A DNA stretch of 64,000 nucleotides from Desulfovibrio legallii (GCF_900102485.1 NZ_FNBX01000001.1:124001-188000); one strand, 5' to 3'. Shown: positions 25,125-34,089, counted from the first letter of the stretch. Made by a program: numbers and translations. The notes: generated from the sequence alone by a model not told the origin.

Positions 25125-26816
25125 TCAGGCCTGCTTGGTTTTGGCAAAGTGGTTGATGATGGTCTGCCCCGTCACGATAAGGATCAGCGCTATGCCTGCC
25201 AGGGCGGCCGAGGTTACTGTTTCCCCGTCCTCATTGAGGGTGTAGATGGCCACGCCGATGGTGCGGCTGGTGGTGCCGTAGAGCATGACGGAAACCGTCA
25301 GCTCGCGCAGGGCCGGCAAAAAGATGAGGAAAAAGGCCGCCACCATGCCGGGCCGCACCAGGGGCAGCACAATATCGCGCAGGGCCTGCCACATGGTGGC
25401 CCCGCAAGCGCGGGCCGCCTCCACCAGCGAATCGTGCACCTGCTCCAGCGCGGCGGAATTGGCCTTGAGCGAAAAGGCCATGTAGCGCGCGATATAGGCG
25501 ATAAGGATGATCCAGATGGTATTGTACAGGTTGATGCCGAAGCGGCCGCTCCAGGCCAGAATAACGCCCAGGGCGATAACGGAACCGGGAACGGAAAACG
25601 GCAGCATGCCCAGAAATTCCAGTATGCCCTTGCCGCGCACCTGCATCTTGACGATGACGTAAGAAATCATCACCCCGGCGAACATGGTGATGGTGGCGGC
25701 GGCCAGGCCGAGGCCGATGCTGTTTTTGATGGCCTGCTGGGTCTGATCCCACTCAAAGAGCACGTACTTGTAGTTCTCCAGCGAGAGATTCTCCCAGGTG
25801 ATGGGCACGCCGTAGGTCTTCAGCCCGCCCACCAGGAAGATGGTCACCGTGGGCAGCACGATGGTTACGCCGATGTAGAGCAGACAAAAGACGAACAAAG
25901 GGGTGCGCAGGCCGCGCAGCTTCAGCTCCATGGGGCGGAAACTTTTGCCCGCGATGATCTGGTATTTGCCAGACCCCAGAATTTTGCGCTGCAGCCAGAT
26001 GATGCAGGCCGCCGTCACCACCAGCACCGAGGCCAGCACGGTGCCCGTGCGGATGGAATCGAAGCTGCCCGCGCTCTGGTGGATGCGTTCGTAGATCAGG
26101 GTGGGGATGTTGTAGATGCCCACCTCTATGCCCAACACGGCCACCGTGCCGAAGTGGGCCATGGAGTACAGCATGATGAGCAGCGCACCGGAAAGAATGC
26201 TGGGCATCACCAGCGGCAGGGTTATCTTGCGGGTAATGGTAAAGAGCCCCGCGCCGGAAATCCGGGCCGATTCCTCCAGCGTGGGGTCCATGCGCTCCAG
26301 CGCGCCGCAGACCTGAATAAAAACAAAGGGGAAAAGGTACATGGTTTCGATGGCGATAATGCCGCCATACGAAAAAATGTTGAACAGCGCATCTTCCGCG
26401 CCGGTAAGGTCGCGCCACAAGCGGTTGATGTAGCCCGCGCGGGGAGAGAGCAGCATCTTCCAGGCCAATGCCCCGATGAACGAAGGCAGCATAAAGGGCA
26501 CCAGGAACATGCTTTTCATAAACCCCTTGTAGGGGATGTCGGTGCGCGTCACCAGCCAGGCGAAGAAGGTGCCCACAGTAGTGGCGCACAGGGTTACGCC
26601 GCTGGCGATGAACAGCGAGTTCAGCAGGGCCTGATACGTTTCGCCCTCGCTGAGGGTTTTGACCACGTCCGCCGCATTGAACTTGCCGTCAACAAAGAAG
26701 GCGTTGAAAAAAATGAGGGCCACCGGCACCACAACCACGATGACAAGAATGGCAATGGACAGAAACAGAATAACTTCCGCCACGCCGAAAGAATGTTGTC
26801 GTTTGACCGCTTGCAT
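25125..26816 (-). CDS. Fused ABC permease, iron(III) FbpB type
   Basis: The 563-residue protein contains two permease units in one chain, as in FbpB/SfuB. Each has an EAA-like loop: ARISGAGLFTITRKITLPL in the first half and ARACGATMWQALRDIVLPL in the second. About 12 membrane helices are visible. The start is ATG 26816 (MQAVKRQHSFG, directly before the first helix); a longer TTG form would begin inside the upstream ATPase and is less likely. The fused form needs two ATPase subunits, which could be a homodimer or the two different ATPases encoded on either side. Confidence 0.93.
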   Translation of the reverse strand: MQAVKRQHSFGVAEVILFLSIAILVIVVVVPVALIFFNAFFVDGKFNAADVVKTLSEGETYQALLNSLFIASGVTLCATTVGTFFAWLVTRTDIPYKGFMKSMFLVPFMLPSFIGALAWKMLLSPRAGYINRLWRDLTGAEDALFNIFSYGGIIAIETMYLFPFVFIQVCGALERMDPTLEESARISGAGLFTITRKITLPLVMPSILSGALLIMLYSMAHFGTVAVLGIEVGIYNIPTLIYERIHQSAGSFDSIRTGTVLASVLVVTAACIIWLQRKILGSGKYQIIAGKSFRPMELKLRGLRTPLFVFCLLYIGVTIVLPTVTIFLVGGLKTYGVPITWENLSLENYKYVLFEWDQTQQAIKNSIGLGLAAATITMFAGVMISYVIVKMQVRGKGILEFLGMLPFSVPGSVIALGVILAWSGRFGINLYNTIWIILIAYIARYMAFSLKANSAALEQVHDSLVEAARACGATMWQALRDIVLPLVRPGMVAAFFLIFLPALRELTVSVMLYGTTSRTIGVAIYTLNEDGETVTSAALAGIALILIVTGQTIINHFAKTKQA

Positions 26817-26899
26817 ACCTGTCCGCCTGATTTGAGATGGATGCGCCACCCCGGGCCGCGCCGCAGCCGGCGCAGGGGCATGGGGCCGCGCGTGCTTTT

Positions 26900-27955
26900 T
26901 TATTTGAACCAATGCGCGTTGCGCAGGGTAAAAACGCAGTCTTCGCCTTCTTTAAAAAGACGATCGTTTGCCAGGGCCTCGTGCGTATCCACGGCGGTGC
27001 GCAGGCACTGGCCGCCCACCTCCAGCTGGTAGTCCATAAACGCGCCCAGGAAACTGGCCCGGCGCACCGTGGCCCGCACGCCTTCGCCCGTGCGCCGCAA
27101 AACCACGTCCGAAGGACGAAAGCCCACCCTGAGCTCCCCGTCCAGGCCGGCTTCAGGCAGCAGGGGAAAGGCCTGCCCCGCCAGATCGGCCGCGCCGTCC
27201 CGCGCCGTAACGTGCAAAAAATTGCTCATGCCCAAAAAGGAAAACACAAATTCGTCAACAGGCCTGGCAAAAAGCTCCGCCGGGGCGCCCACCTGACGCA
27301 ACGCGCCCTGCTCGTCCATCACTGCCATGCGGTCCGAAATGGCCAGGGCAATTTCCTGATCATGAGTGACATACAGGATGGTGACCCCAAGATTTTTTTG
27401 CAGCGCCTTGATCTCAAAGCGCATTTCCTCCCGCAGGTTGGCGTCCAGGTTGTTCAGGGGTTCGTCCAGCAAAAGCAGGCTGGGCTGGGCCACCAGGGCG
27501 CGGGCCAGGGCCACGCGCTGCTGCTGCCCGCCGGAAAGCTGCGAGGGCAGGCGGTCTTCCATGCCCGTGAGGTTCACGTCGTTGATGCTTTTTTGCACCA
27601 GTTTCGCCGCTTCCGCCGGATCGGCCTTGGCGATTTTGAGGGGATAGCCCACATTTTGCCGTACCGTCATGTGCGGCCACACGGCATAATCCTGAAAAAC
27701 AACCCCCAGGCTGCGCTGTTCCGCAGGCAGAAAAACGCCGGTTCCGGCGTCGGCCACCACCTCGGAACCAATGCGCATGCTGCCTGCGTCCAGCGACTCA
27801 AAACCGGCGATAATGCGCAAGAGCACCGTCTTGCCGCAGCCGGAAGGCCCGATGAGCGTAAAGCACTCGCCGTCTTCCAGCTTCAGGGAAAGATTCTGCA
27901 ATACCTTATGGTCGCCATAGGATTTTGAAATGCCGTCAAGTACGATTTCCGCCAT
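26900..27955 (-). CDS. ABC transporter ATPase, ferric/polyamine type, copy 2
   Basis: The 351-residue ATPase has Walker A GPSGCGKTV, a Q-loop in GVVFQDYAVWPHM, a regular LSGGQQQRVALARAL signature, Walker B LLLLDEPLNNLD and YVTHDQE. A TOBE-like C-terminal region contains VGFRPSDVVL. It resembles copy 1 in layout but is clearly a different sequence. It is followed by the permease 83 bases on. In FbpABC systems one ATPase gene is usual. The substrate is probably Fe(III), inferred from the binding protein and the permease type. Confidence 0.92.
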   Translation of the reverse strand: MAEIVLDGISKSYGDHKVLQNLSLKLEDGECFTLIGPSGCGKTVLLRIIAGFESLDAGSMRIGSEVVADAGTGVFLPAEQRSLGVVFQDYAVWPHMTVRQNVGYPLKIAKADPAEAAKLVQKSINDVNLTGMEDRLPSQLSGGQQQRVALARALVAQPSLLLLDEPLNNLDANLREEMRFEIKALQKNLGVTILYVTHDQEIALAISDRMAVMDEQGALRQVGAPAELFARPVDEFVFSFLGMSNFLHVTARDGAADLAGQAFPLLPEAGLDGELRVGFRPSDVVLRRTGEGVRATVRRASFLGAFMDYQLEVGGQCLRTAVDTHEALANDRLFKEGEDCVFTLRNAHWFK

Positions 27956-27998
27956 AAACTGTCCTTATGCGGGCCGCGCGTCGGCCGCGGCCATTCAG

Positions 27999-28036
27999 AG
28001 GGGGACGCCCCTTCCCGAAAGCGAGGGCGTCCCCCT
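27999..28036 (-). promoter_or_regulatory. Stem-loop between the binding-protein gene and the ABC genes
   Basis: AGGGGGACGCCC (27999-28010) pairs with GGGCGTCCCCCT (28025-28036), a perfect 12-bp stem without a T-run. Such hairpins between a binding-protein gene and its transporter genes often stabilise the upstream mRNA or reduce read-through. Confidence 0.6.
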
Positions 28037-28111
28037 GCGGCGTTGCCCGGCCGGCGCGCGCTCCTGCGGCGGGCGTCGGCCGGACGTCACACGATTGTCA
28101 TCCTATTGTAA

Positions 28112-29101
28112 CTATTTTGCCATCATGATGTCGGTAAATTTTTTAATGGTGGCTTCCTTATCGTCAAGAATCTTCTGGTAATCAATTTTAAGGCTGCGCG
28201 CCATGGCTTCCTCGCCGGAAGGCAGGCCGTATTCCTTGCCGGGGGCTATGCCTTTGCGCACGGGCAGGGTGCCCTGCTCGGCCAGAATCTTCTGCCCTTC
28301 TTCAGAAAGCAGAAAATCCACAAACTTTTTGGCGGCGTCCAGGTTGGGCGTGCCCTTGAAAATGGCGGCGGGGCTGGGGATAACGAGCATCTCCGGCGGG
28401 TAGGCCAAGGCAAGGTCCGCGCCCTTTTTGATCTTTTCGTTCACAATATAGTCAACGCCGATGCAGGCGAGCAGGTCGCCGGAGGCCGTGTCGTCCACCA
28501 CCTGGCCGGAGCCCTTGCCGATGCGCGCGCCGTTTTTATGCACGTTTTCAACATAGTCCCAGCCGAACTTATCCACCAGCAGCTGAATGCTCATGTACGC
28601 GGTGCCGGAAAGGGCCGGGTTGGCAATGCCGAAGGCTTTTTTGAATTCGGGCTTGGTCATGTCGCTCCACTGCGTGGGCGGCTGCTTCACATAGCGCTTG
28701 TTGTAGGCGATGCCCAGGGTGCCCAGGCGGACGGCCGTAAACGAACCGTCAAAATCATTAAACGGATTGATGACGTTGGGCATCTCCGGCGAGACGTATT
28801 TTTCCAGAATGCCCTCGGCGCGCATGTTGAAAAAGTCCGGCACTTCGCTGGTCCAGATGACGTCGGCCATAATTTTGCCCGATTGCCGCTCGGTGGCAAT
28901 CTTGGCCATCAGCTTGCCGGCCCCGGCAGACTGATAATCAACAGATATATCAGGGTATTTTTTAACAAAAGCCTCTTTCATGGAACCGATGATGGATTCC
29001 TTCAGCGAGGTGTAGACCACCAGTTTTTCCGCCGCAGCGGCAGAAACCGCAGAGGCCGCCCACAAGACGACCGCTAAAAAAAGAATGCCGTAACGTTTCA
29101 T
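28112..29101 (-). CDS. ABC transporter substrate-binding protein, ferric-ion FbpA type
   Basis: The 329-residue periplasmic protein starts at ATG 29101 with a GGAGTGGA box. A signal peptide MKRYGILFLAVVLWAASAVSA is cut near AAA-EK. The mature start EKLVVYTSLKESI is typical of FbpA/AfuA-like proteins. Other fitting segments are DVIWTSEVPDFFNM, GIAYNKRYVK and PAAIFKGTPNLDAAKKFVDFLLSEEGQK. The predicted role is delivery of Fe(III), or less likely another small anion or metal, to the downstream permease. It is the first gene of the importer operon. No Fur box was identified with confidence. Confidence 0.9.
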   Translation of the reverse strand: MKRYGILFLAVVLWAASAVSAAAAEKLVVYTSLKESIIGSMKEAFVKKYPDISVDYQSAGAGKLMAKIATERQSGKIMADVIWTSEVPDFFNMRAEGILEKYVSPEMPNVINPFNDFDGSFTAVRLGTLGIAYNKRYVKQPPTQWSDMTKPEFKKAFGIANPALSGTAYMSIQLLVDKFGWDYVENVHKNGARIGKGSGQVVDDTASGDLLACIGVDYIVNEKIKKGADLALAYPPEMLVIPSPAAIFKGTPNLDAAKKFVDFLLSEEGQKILAEQGTLPVRKGIAPGKEYGLPSGEEAMARSLKIDYQKILDDKEATIKKFTDIMMAK

Positions 29102-29353
29102 TTTTTTTTCCACTCCACTCATGAAAGGTGCTCGGGCAAAAGCCGCGTTCCGGGCTACAGCGCCCCCAAAAAACAAGCGTTTCTGCACGGTATCCAAAGC
29201 AGGGTGTGATGACAATCCATTTTTCCGCCATATGGGCAAGGCAGGACAAGCCTCCCACTTCTGATAAAGGCGACTGCTGCCCGGCCTTCCGGCAAAAGTT
29301 CTGTGCAAGGCTTTGGGGCCCCCGCGGCCCGGGCGCGCCGACGGCAGCCCCGG

Positions 29354-30709
29354 CTACTTGCCAAGTTTGGCCAGCAGGGTTTTGCGGTTGATGCCCAGGC
29401 GGCGCGCAGCCTCGCTTTTGTTGCCGCCCACCTGTTCCAGGGTGTCCTGCACGGCCAGGCGCTCGATTTCTTCCAGCGTCATGTGGGCGAAATCCGGGCG
29501 GGAGGCGGGGCGGGGGGCCTCCTCCCCGGCGACAATGGTGGGGGGCAGCTCCCGTTCGCTCACATACTCGCCCACCAGCAGCACCACGGCGCGCTCCACG
29601 GCGTTCTCCAGCTCGCGCACGTTGCCGGGCCAGGAATGCTTGAGCAGACGGTCCATGGCCGTGGGGGTGAAACCCTTGACGCCCTTGCCGTTGCGCTGGG
29701 CAAAGATTTTGAGAAAGTGCATGGCCAGCAGGGGGATGTCCTCCCGCCGGTCGCGCAGGGGCGGCAGGGTCAGGGCCACCACGTTGAGGCGGTAGTAAAG
29801 ATCCTGACGAAAGCGGCCTTCGGCCACCTCCTGGGCCAGATCCTTGTTGGTGGCGGCCAGAATGCGCACGTCCACCTTAAGGGGCTGGTCCCCGCCCACG
29901 CGCTGGATCTCCCGCTCCTGGATGACGCGCAGCAGCTTGACCTGCATGGAAAGGGGAATCTCCCCGATCTCGTCCAGAAAAATGGTGCCCTTGTGGGCGG
30001 CCATAAAGCGGCCTTCACGGCGTTTTTCCGCCCCGGTAAACGCGCCCTTCTCGTGGCCGAAAAGCTCCGATTCCAGCAGGGTTTCGGTAAGGGCCGCGCA
30101 GTTTACGGTCACATAGGGCCCGTTGCGGCGGGCGCTGTTGGCGTGGATGAGCCGGGCCATGACCTCCTTGCCCGTGCCCGATTCGCCGGTGATGAGCACC
30201 GTGGCCTCGGAAGGCGCAATGGCCGCCGCCAGATCCAGCACCTGACGCATGGCCGGGCTCTGGCCGATGATCTGGCGGGCGTCAAAGGCGGCGGCCAGTT
30301 CGTGGCGCAGGCTGCGCACCTCGTCCTTGAGGGTGGCGTGGTCCAGGGCGCGCTTCAGGGCCAGCTTGAGCACGTCAAAGGCCAGGGGCTTGGTCAGGTA
30401 GTCGTAGGCTCCGGCCTTGAGGGCTTCCACGGCCCCGGCCACGTCGGAGTAGGCCGTCATGATCAGGATGGGGATGGCCGGATTGTAGGCCTTGATGGCG
30501 CGGGTGGCCTCCACGCCGTTCATGCCGCCCATGCGCACGTCCATGAGGATGAGGTCAAAGGGCCGCTCCCGGCAAAGGGCCACGGCGGCCTCGCCGTTGT
30601 CCAGGCCGGTGGGGGCGTAGCCCCATTCCTCCAGCAGGGCCTCCAGCATTTCGCGGTGGTTGCGGTCGTCGTCCACCACCAGCAGCTGGATGGATTTTTG
30701 CGCGTTCAT
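29354..30709 (-). CDS. Sigma-54-dependent response regulator, ZraR/HydG-like
   Basis: The 451-residue regulator has a receiver domain with the phospho-acceptor D57 (LILMDVRM) and acidic pocket D13-D15. The AAA+ domain carries Walker A GESGTGKE, the sigma-54 contact loop GAFTGA and Walker B FLDEIGE. The C-terminal Fis-type helix-turn-helix is GGNKSEAARRLGINRKTLL. It is encoded directly after its kinase with an ATGA overlap. The likely target is the sigma-54 promoter at 32864-32878 driving the small envelope genes on the other strand. Confidence 0.95.
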   Translation of the reverse strand: MNAQKSIQLLVVDDDRNHREMLEALLEEWGYAPTGLDNGEAAVALCRERPFDLILMDVRMGGMNGVEATRAIKAYNPAIPILIMTAYSDVAGAVEALKAGAYDYLTKPLAFDVLKLALKRALDHATLKDEVRSLRHELAAAFDARQIIGQSPAMRQVLDLAAAIAPSEATVLITGESGTGKEVMARLIHANSARRNGPYVTVNCAALTETLLESELFGHEKGAFTGAEKRREGRFMAAHKGTIFLDEIGEIPLSMQVKLLRVIQEREIQRVGGDQPLKVDVRILAATNKDLAQEVAEGRFRQDLYYRLNVVALTLPPLRDRREDIPLLAMHFLKIFAQRNGKGVKGFTPTAMDRLLKHSWPGNVRELENAVERAVVLLVGEYVSERELPPTIVAGEEAPRPASRPDFAHMTLEEIERLAVQDTLEQVGGNKSEAARRLGINRKTLLAKLGK

Positions 30710-32610
30710 CGTTGGTTTTTCTCCGTGTCGCCGCGGGCTGGGGCGGCGTCCGTTGCGTCCGCGTCAGGACGCAGGGGCAGGATAAGGGTAAATTCCGCCC
30801 CCTGCCCCGGCGCGCCGCCCACGTTGGCCGCGTGCAGCCGACCGCCCAGGCCCTCCACAATCTGCAGCGCGATGGAAAGCCCCAGCCCCGTGCCCGAAGG
30901 CCTGGTGGTGAAGTACGGCGTAAAGATGGAGGACAAAGCCGCCTCGGCAATGCCCGGCCCCGTATCCGTAACCGTAATGGCGTAAAAATTGCCGTCCGGC
31001 AGCGGCGCAAGGGCCACGCGCAGCTCCCCGCCGGGGCTCATGGCCTGGGCCGCGTTAAGAAAAAGATTGAGCAGGGCCTGGGTCAGGCGCTCGGCGTGGA
31101 TGGGCACGTCCGGAAACTCCGGCGGCAGATCCTGCGCCACCCGCACGCCCTTGGCCTGCAGATCCGCCTCGGCCAGGCGCAGGGCGTGGCGGATCACCTC
31201 CCGCACGTCCCCGGCGCTGCGGGGCATGGCTCCGGGCCGCGCAAACTGCAGAAGCTCCGAAACCACCCGGTCCAGGCGGTCCACCTCGTCCACCATGCGC
31301 CGGGCCGCTTCTTCCTCGCGGCCGCCGGGCGCAAGCCTGCGGGCCAGGTATACGGCCACGCCCTTGATGGTGCTCAGGGGATTGCGGATCTCATGGGCCA
31401 CGCCCGCCGCCAGATTGCCCAGGGCGGCCAGGCGGTCGTGGCGCTGGGCCTCGGCCCGCAGACGTTTGACCTCGGTAATGTCGCGCAGCACAAACACATG
31501 CCCCAGAAACACGCCCGTCTCGTTGCGCACGGCGGCCGCGCCCAGGCTTACGGCGGCAGGCCGACGGCCAGGAACGTTCAGCCGGGCTTCGCGGTCCGGA
31601 ATCCTGCCCTTCTTGGCCAGCTCCCGCGCCAGGGCCGCCCAGTCCAGACCAGGCAGACCGCGCAGGGAAGCGCCCACGGCCCGCTCACGGGCAAGGCCCA
31701 GCATGTCCAGGGCTGTGGCGTTGATGAGCGCCACCGCCCCGCCGGGGTCGCTGGTGATGAGCCCCAGGGGCAGATTGGCCACCACCTCCGCGGCCATGGC
31801 CCGCTGGTCGCGCAGCATCCGGCGCGAGCGCCGGTAGTTGTGGGCCCAGAACAGGGAAACCACCGCCGCCAGGGCCAGAGCCGCCACCAGGGCGGCGCTG
31901 ACCAGCGTATTGCGGCGGTCGGCGGCCAGGGCCGCCTCAAAAGGCTGCATGTCCAGCCCCACCATGGCAATGCCCAGCGCGCGCCGCGTTTGCGGCACCT
32001 CTTCCGGGCCCGCAGACGGCGGGGGCGGCCACCCCCGGCGCGCTCCTGCCGCGTCCGGCGGCGCGGCTTCCCCCATCATGCCCGGCCCCATGCCGCGGCC
32101 GAACATGCGGCCCATGCGGCCCTGGTGGGCCTGATGCTCCGGGCGCAGGGGCGCAAACAGCCGGTAAACCTCAAAAACCTTGCGCTCGCCCCACTGGCGC
32201 ACGCGCCAGGCCGGGCCCTCCCCCACTTTCTCCGGCGGGGGCAGGGCGGCTGCCGCCTGCTCGGTGGTAAGGGCCGCGGCCCCGTTGTGGGCCATTATCA
32301 GGCCACCGCTGCCGGCCACAGCCATAAACACAATGCCCGGCTGCTTGGCCGTCTCCATCAGCAGGGGCTCCAGGCTGCGGAAATTGTCCGCAGGCCGGCA
32401 AAAGCCGGAGCGCCCGCCCGCCTCCAGGGCCCAGATCAGGGCCTCGGCTCTGTCCACCATATTTTGGGTCATGGCTTCCCGCTCCCGCTGACTGCTGCGG
32501 ACGGAAAGCGCCGTCACGGCCGCGCCCAGGATGAGGGCCAGACCCAGCAGCATCCAGGGGGAAAGGCTGCGGATCCATAAGGGACGTGGGGAAGATGTCG
32601 CTGCTGCCAT
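30706..32610 (-). CDS. Membrane sensor histidine kinase, ZraS-like
   Basis: The 634-residue kinase starts at ATG 32610 with GAGGACAC before it. A first transmembrane helix lies at about 14-35. A periplasmic sensor region includes a Met/Gly/His-rich stretch (HQGRMGRMFGRGMGPGMMGE), and a second helix lies near 240-262. A PAS domain follows, then the H-box GVAHEIRNPLSTIKG with H406 as the phospho-acceptor, the N-box LFLNAAQAM, and the G boxes DTGPGIAEAALSSIFTPYF and GTGLGLSIA. It is coupled to the regulator gene. The Met/His-rich loop hints at metal sensing, which is an inference. Confidence 0.93.
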   Translation of the reverse strand: MAAATSSPRPLWIRSLSPWMLLGLALILGAAVTALSVRSSQREREAMTQNMVDRAEALIWALEAGGRSGFCRPADNFRSLEPLLMETAKQPGIVFMAVAGSGGLIMAHNGAAALTTEQAAAALPPPEKVGEGPAWRVRQWGERKVFEVYRLFAPLRPEHQAHQGRMGRMFGRGMGPGMMGEAAPPDAAGARRGWPPPPSAGPEEVPQTRRALGIAMVGLDMQPFEAALAADRRNTLVSAALVAALALAAVVSLFWAHNYRRSRRMLRDQRAMAAEVVANLPLGLITSDPGGAVALINATALDMLGLARERAVGASLRGLPGLDWAALARELAKKGRIPDREARLNVPGRRPAAVSLGAAAVRNETGVFLGHVFVLRDITEVKRLRAEAQRHDRLAALGNLAAGVAHEIRNPLSTIKGVAVYLARRLAPGGREEEAARRMVDEVDRLDRVVSELLQFARPGAMPRSAGDVREVIRHALRLAEADLQAKGVRVAQDLPPEFPDVPIHAERLTQALLNLFLNAAQAMSPGGELRVALAPLPDGNFYAITVTDTGPGIAEAALSSIFTPYFTTRPSGTGLGLSIALQIVEGLGGRLHAANVGGAPGQGAEFTLILPLRPDADATDAAPARGDTEKNQR

Positions 32611-32738
32611 GGCTGTGTCCTCGGCCGCGGCGCTGCGGCCGGGGCGTGCGTAAAAATCGGCGGGCGGCAACGCCGCGGCGTACCGCCCGTTCTTGCAATA
32701 GGTATTTTTTACACACCTGGCAAGAGGGCGGGAAGTTT

Positions 32739-32783
32739 TGGGACAGCGTCCAGGGCAATTGAGTAAATTCTGGACAAATCCCA
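32739..32783 (+). promoter_or_regulatory. Two inverted enhancer-like dyads upstream of the sigma-54 promoter
   Basis: TGGGACAGCGTCCAG (32739-32753) and CTGGACAAATCCCA (32770-32783) are near-identical in opposite orientation and are each imperfect dyads. Their centres are about 30 bases apart (three helical turns), and they lie about 80-125 bases before the -24 element, as expected for sites of the adjacent response regulator. An AT-rich stretch (32811-32856) lies between them and the promoter and could bend. Confidence 0.6.
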
Positions 32784-32863
32784 CAACGACCGCTGACGGG
32801 GCCGTGGCGCCAGTATTTAAAATTATTTAATAATATTAATATATTATATAATTTTGTCGGGTT

Positions 32864-32878
32864 TGGCACGGCCTTTGC
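32864..32878 (+). promoter_or_regulatory. Sigma-54 (-24/-12) promoter for the small envelope genes
   Basis: TGGCAC (32864-32869), five bases, then TTGC (32875-32878): an exact match to the sigma-54 consensus. Start of transcription is expected near 32890, about 75 bases before the first ATG at 32964. Confidence 0.88.
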
Positions 32879-32963
32879 CTTATGCTGGGCAACGGCGGCG
32901 CACAGCGGCCGGCCACGGCAAAGGGCCGTGAGACCGCGCCACAGCCGCTGTAAGGAACAATAT

Positions 32964-33188
32964 ATGTTTGGGTGCTTTTCAGACGGATTTATGGGCGGAG
33001 GCGGCTGGCCGGGCATGGTGCTCGTGTTTCTGCTGCTGGTGCTGGCGGCGGTCTGGGCGTGCAACCTGCTGCGCTCTCGCCGACAGAGCCACGGCGACCG
33101 GCGCGACTCGCTGGAAATCCTCAAGCGGCGGCTGGCGGCGGGCGAAATCAGCCTGGAAGAATTTGAAAACCTTAAAAAAGTGCTCTAG
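32964..33188 (+). CDS. Small membrane protein with C-terminal SHOCT domain
   Basis: The 74-residue product starts at ATG 32964 after AAGGAA. It has a Gly/Phe-rich start (MFGCFSDGFMGGGGW), one transmembrane helix (about 17-35) and a C-terminal SHOCT motif (LEILKRRLAAGEISLEEFE). SHOCT tails are short helices found on many small membrane proteins and probably mediate oligomerisation. It is the first gene behind the sigma-54 promoter and precedes a small lipoprotein and a ZraP-like protein. Its role in the stress response is unknown. Confidence 0.85.
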   Translation: MFGCFSDGFMGGGGWPGMVLVFLLLVLAAVWACNLLRSRRQSHGDRRDSLEILKRRLAAGEISLEEFENLKKVL

Positions 33189-33219
33189 CCCCACGGCATG
33201 CGGACCTGCGGAGAAAAAC

Positions 33220-33366
33220 ATGGGAATGCGCAGTACGGTGCTGCTGGGAATCCTGGCCCTGACGGCGGTTCTGCTGAGCGGCTGTCACGGCGGGCCGGGG
33301 CCGGGCTGGTACGGCGGGTGTGACGGCTACTTCGCGCCCCCCGCCGTACAGGCCCCCCGCCGGTAA
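33220..33366 (+). CDS. Small lipoprotein, 48 residues
   Basis: ATG 33220 follows GGAG. The product has a lipoprotein signal ending in LLSGC (Cys at about 22), then a Gly/Tyr/Pro-rich tail (GPGPGWYGGCDGYFAPP) with a second Cys. After processing only about 27 residues would stay on the membrane. It lies 31 bases after the SHOCT gene and 55 before the ZraP-like gene, so all three are probably one transcript. No family is recognised. Confidence 0.7.
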   Translation: MGMRSTVLLGILALTAVLLSGCHGGPGPGWYGGCDGYFAPPAVQAPRR

Positions 33367-33421
33367 ACAAGACGTTTTGACACGCGGCGCTGCCGCAACA
33401 AACAGCAAAGGATATACGACC

Positions 33422-33970
33422 ATGAAAAAGACCCGTTTGACCACACTGACCCTTTCCCTGGCCCTGGCGGCCACCTTGGCTTTCGCCGGCATGGCGGCGG
33501 CCCGGTCCCATTACTACATGGGCGGCCCGGGGAGCGCGCTTACCGTGGAACAGGTAACCGCCATGCAGGAGCTGCACCAGCAGTTCTTCCAGAAAATGCA
33601 GCCGCTCATGCAACTGCAGTGGGCCAAGCAGGCGGAGCTCGACGCCCTCTACACCGCCGGCGCCAAGGACGACGACGCCAAGGTGCAGGCCATCCGCAAA
33701 GAGCTGACCGACATCAGCAACAAACTTTACGCCGCCGATGCGGACATGCGCAAGCAGATGCAGGATAAAGGCATCCCCTACATGGGCGGCATGGGCATGG
33801 GCCGCGGCTTTGGCCCCTGCGGCGGCGGTTACGGCCCGCGCGGCGGCTACGGCCCCCGCGGCGGCATGATGGGCCCCGGCTACGGTCACATGGGCTACGG
33901 CCACATGGGCTACGGCGGCTACGGCGGCATGATGGGCCCCGGCTACGGCCCCTACGACGACGCGCGCTGA
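33422..33970 (+). CDS. ZraP/CpxP/Spy-like periplasmic protein with Gly/Tyr/Met/His repeat tail
   Basis: The 182-residue protein has a signal peptide (MKKTRLTTLTLSLALAATLAFAGMAAA) and a helical core (about 40-115) with LTVEQVTAMQELHQQFF and ELTDISNKLYAADADMRKQM, the style of ZraP-type zinc-binding chaperones. The tail (about 118-178) repeats YGPRGG, MMGPGYG and YGHMGY units, rich in Met, His and Tyr, and may bind metals. AAAGGA precedes ATG 33422. The adjacent Zra-type two-component system and sigma-54 promoter support the assignment. Function in zinc or copper tolerance is inferred. Confidence 0.85.
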   Translation: MKKTRLTTLTLSLALAATLAFAGMAAARSHYYMGGPGSALTVEQVTAMQELHQQFFQKMQPLMQLQWAKQAELDALYTAGAKDDDAKVQAIRKELTDISNKLYAADADMRKQMQDKGIPYMGGMGMGRGFGPCGGGYGPRGGYGPRGGMMGPGYGHMGYGHMGYGGYGGMMGPGYGPYDDAR

Positions 33971-34089
33971 TCCCCGCGCCGACAGGTCAGGCCGGCGTCC
34001 TGCCAACGCCGCGCCCGACCTTTGAAAAACTTCCCCCCTTGTCCGGCCATATGGACATAAACCCCTCCTGAACACGCTAACCTTAACCC

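Noticed and set aside
25125..26912. Longer TTG-started form of the permease (start at 26912)
   Set aside because: The extension would overlap the end of the upstream ATPase and has no hydrophobic or signal character. ATG 26816 sits directly before the first membrane helix.
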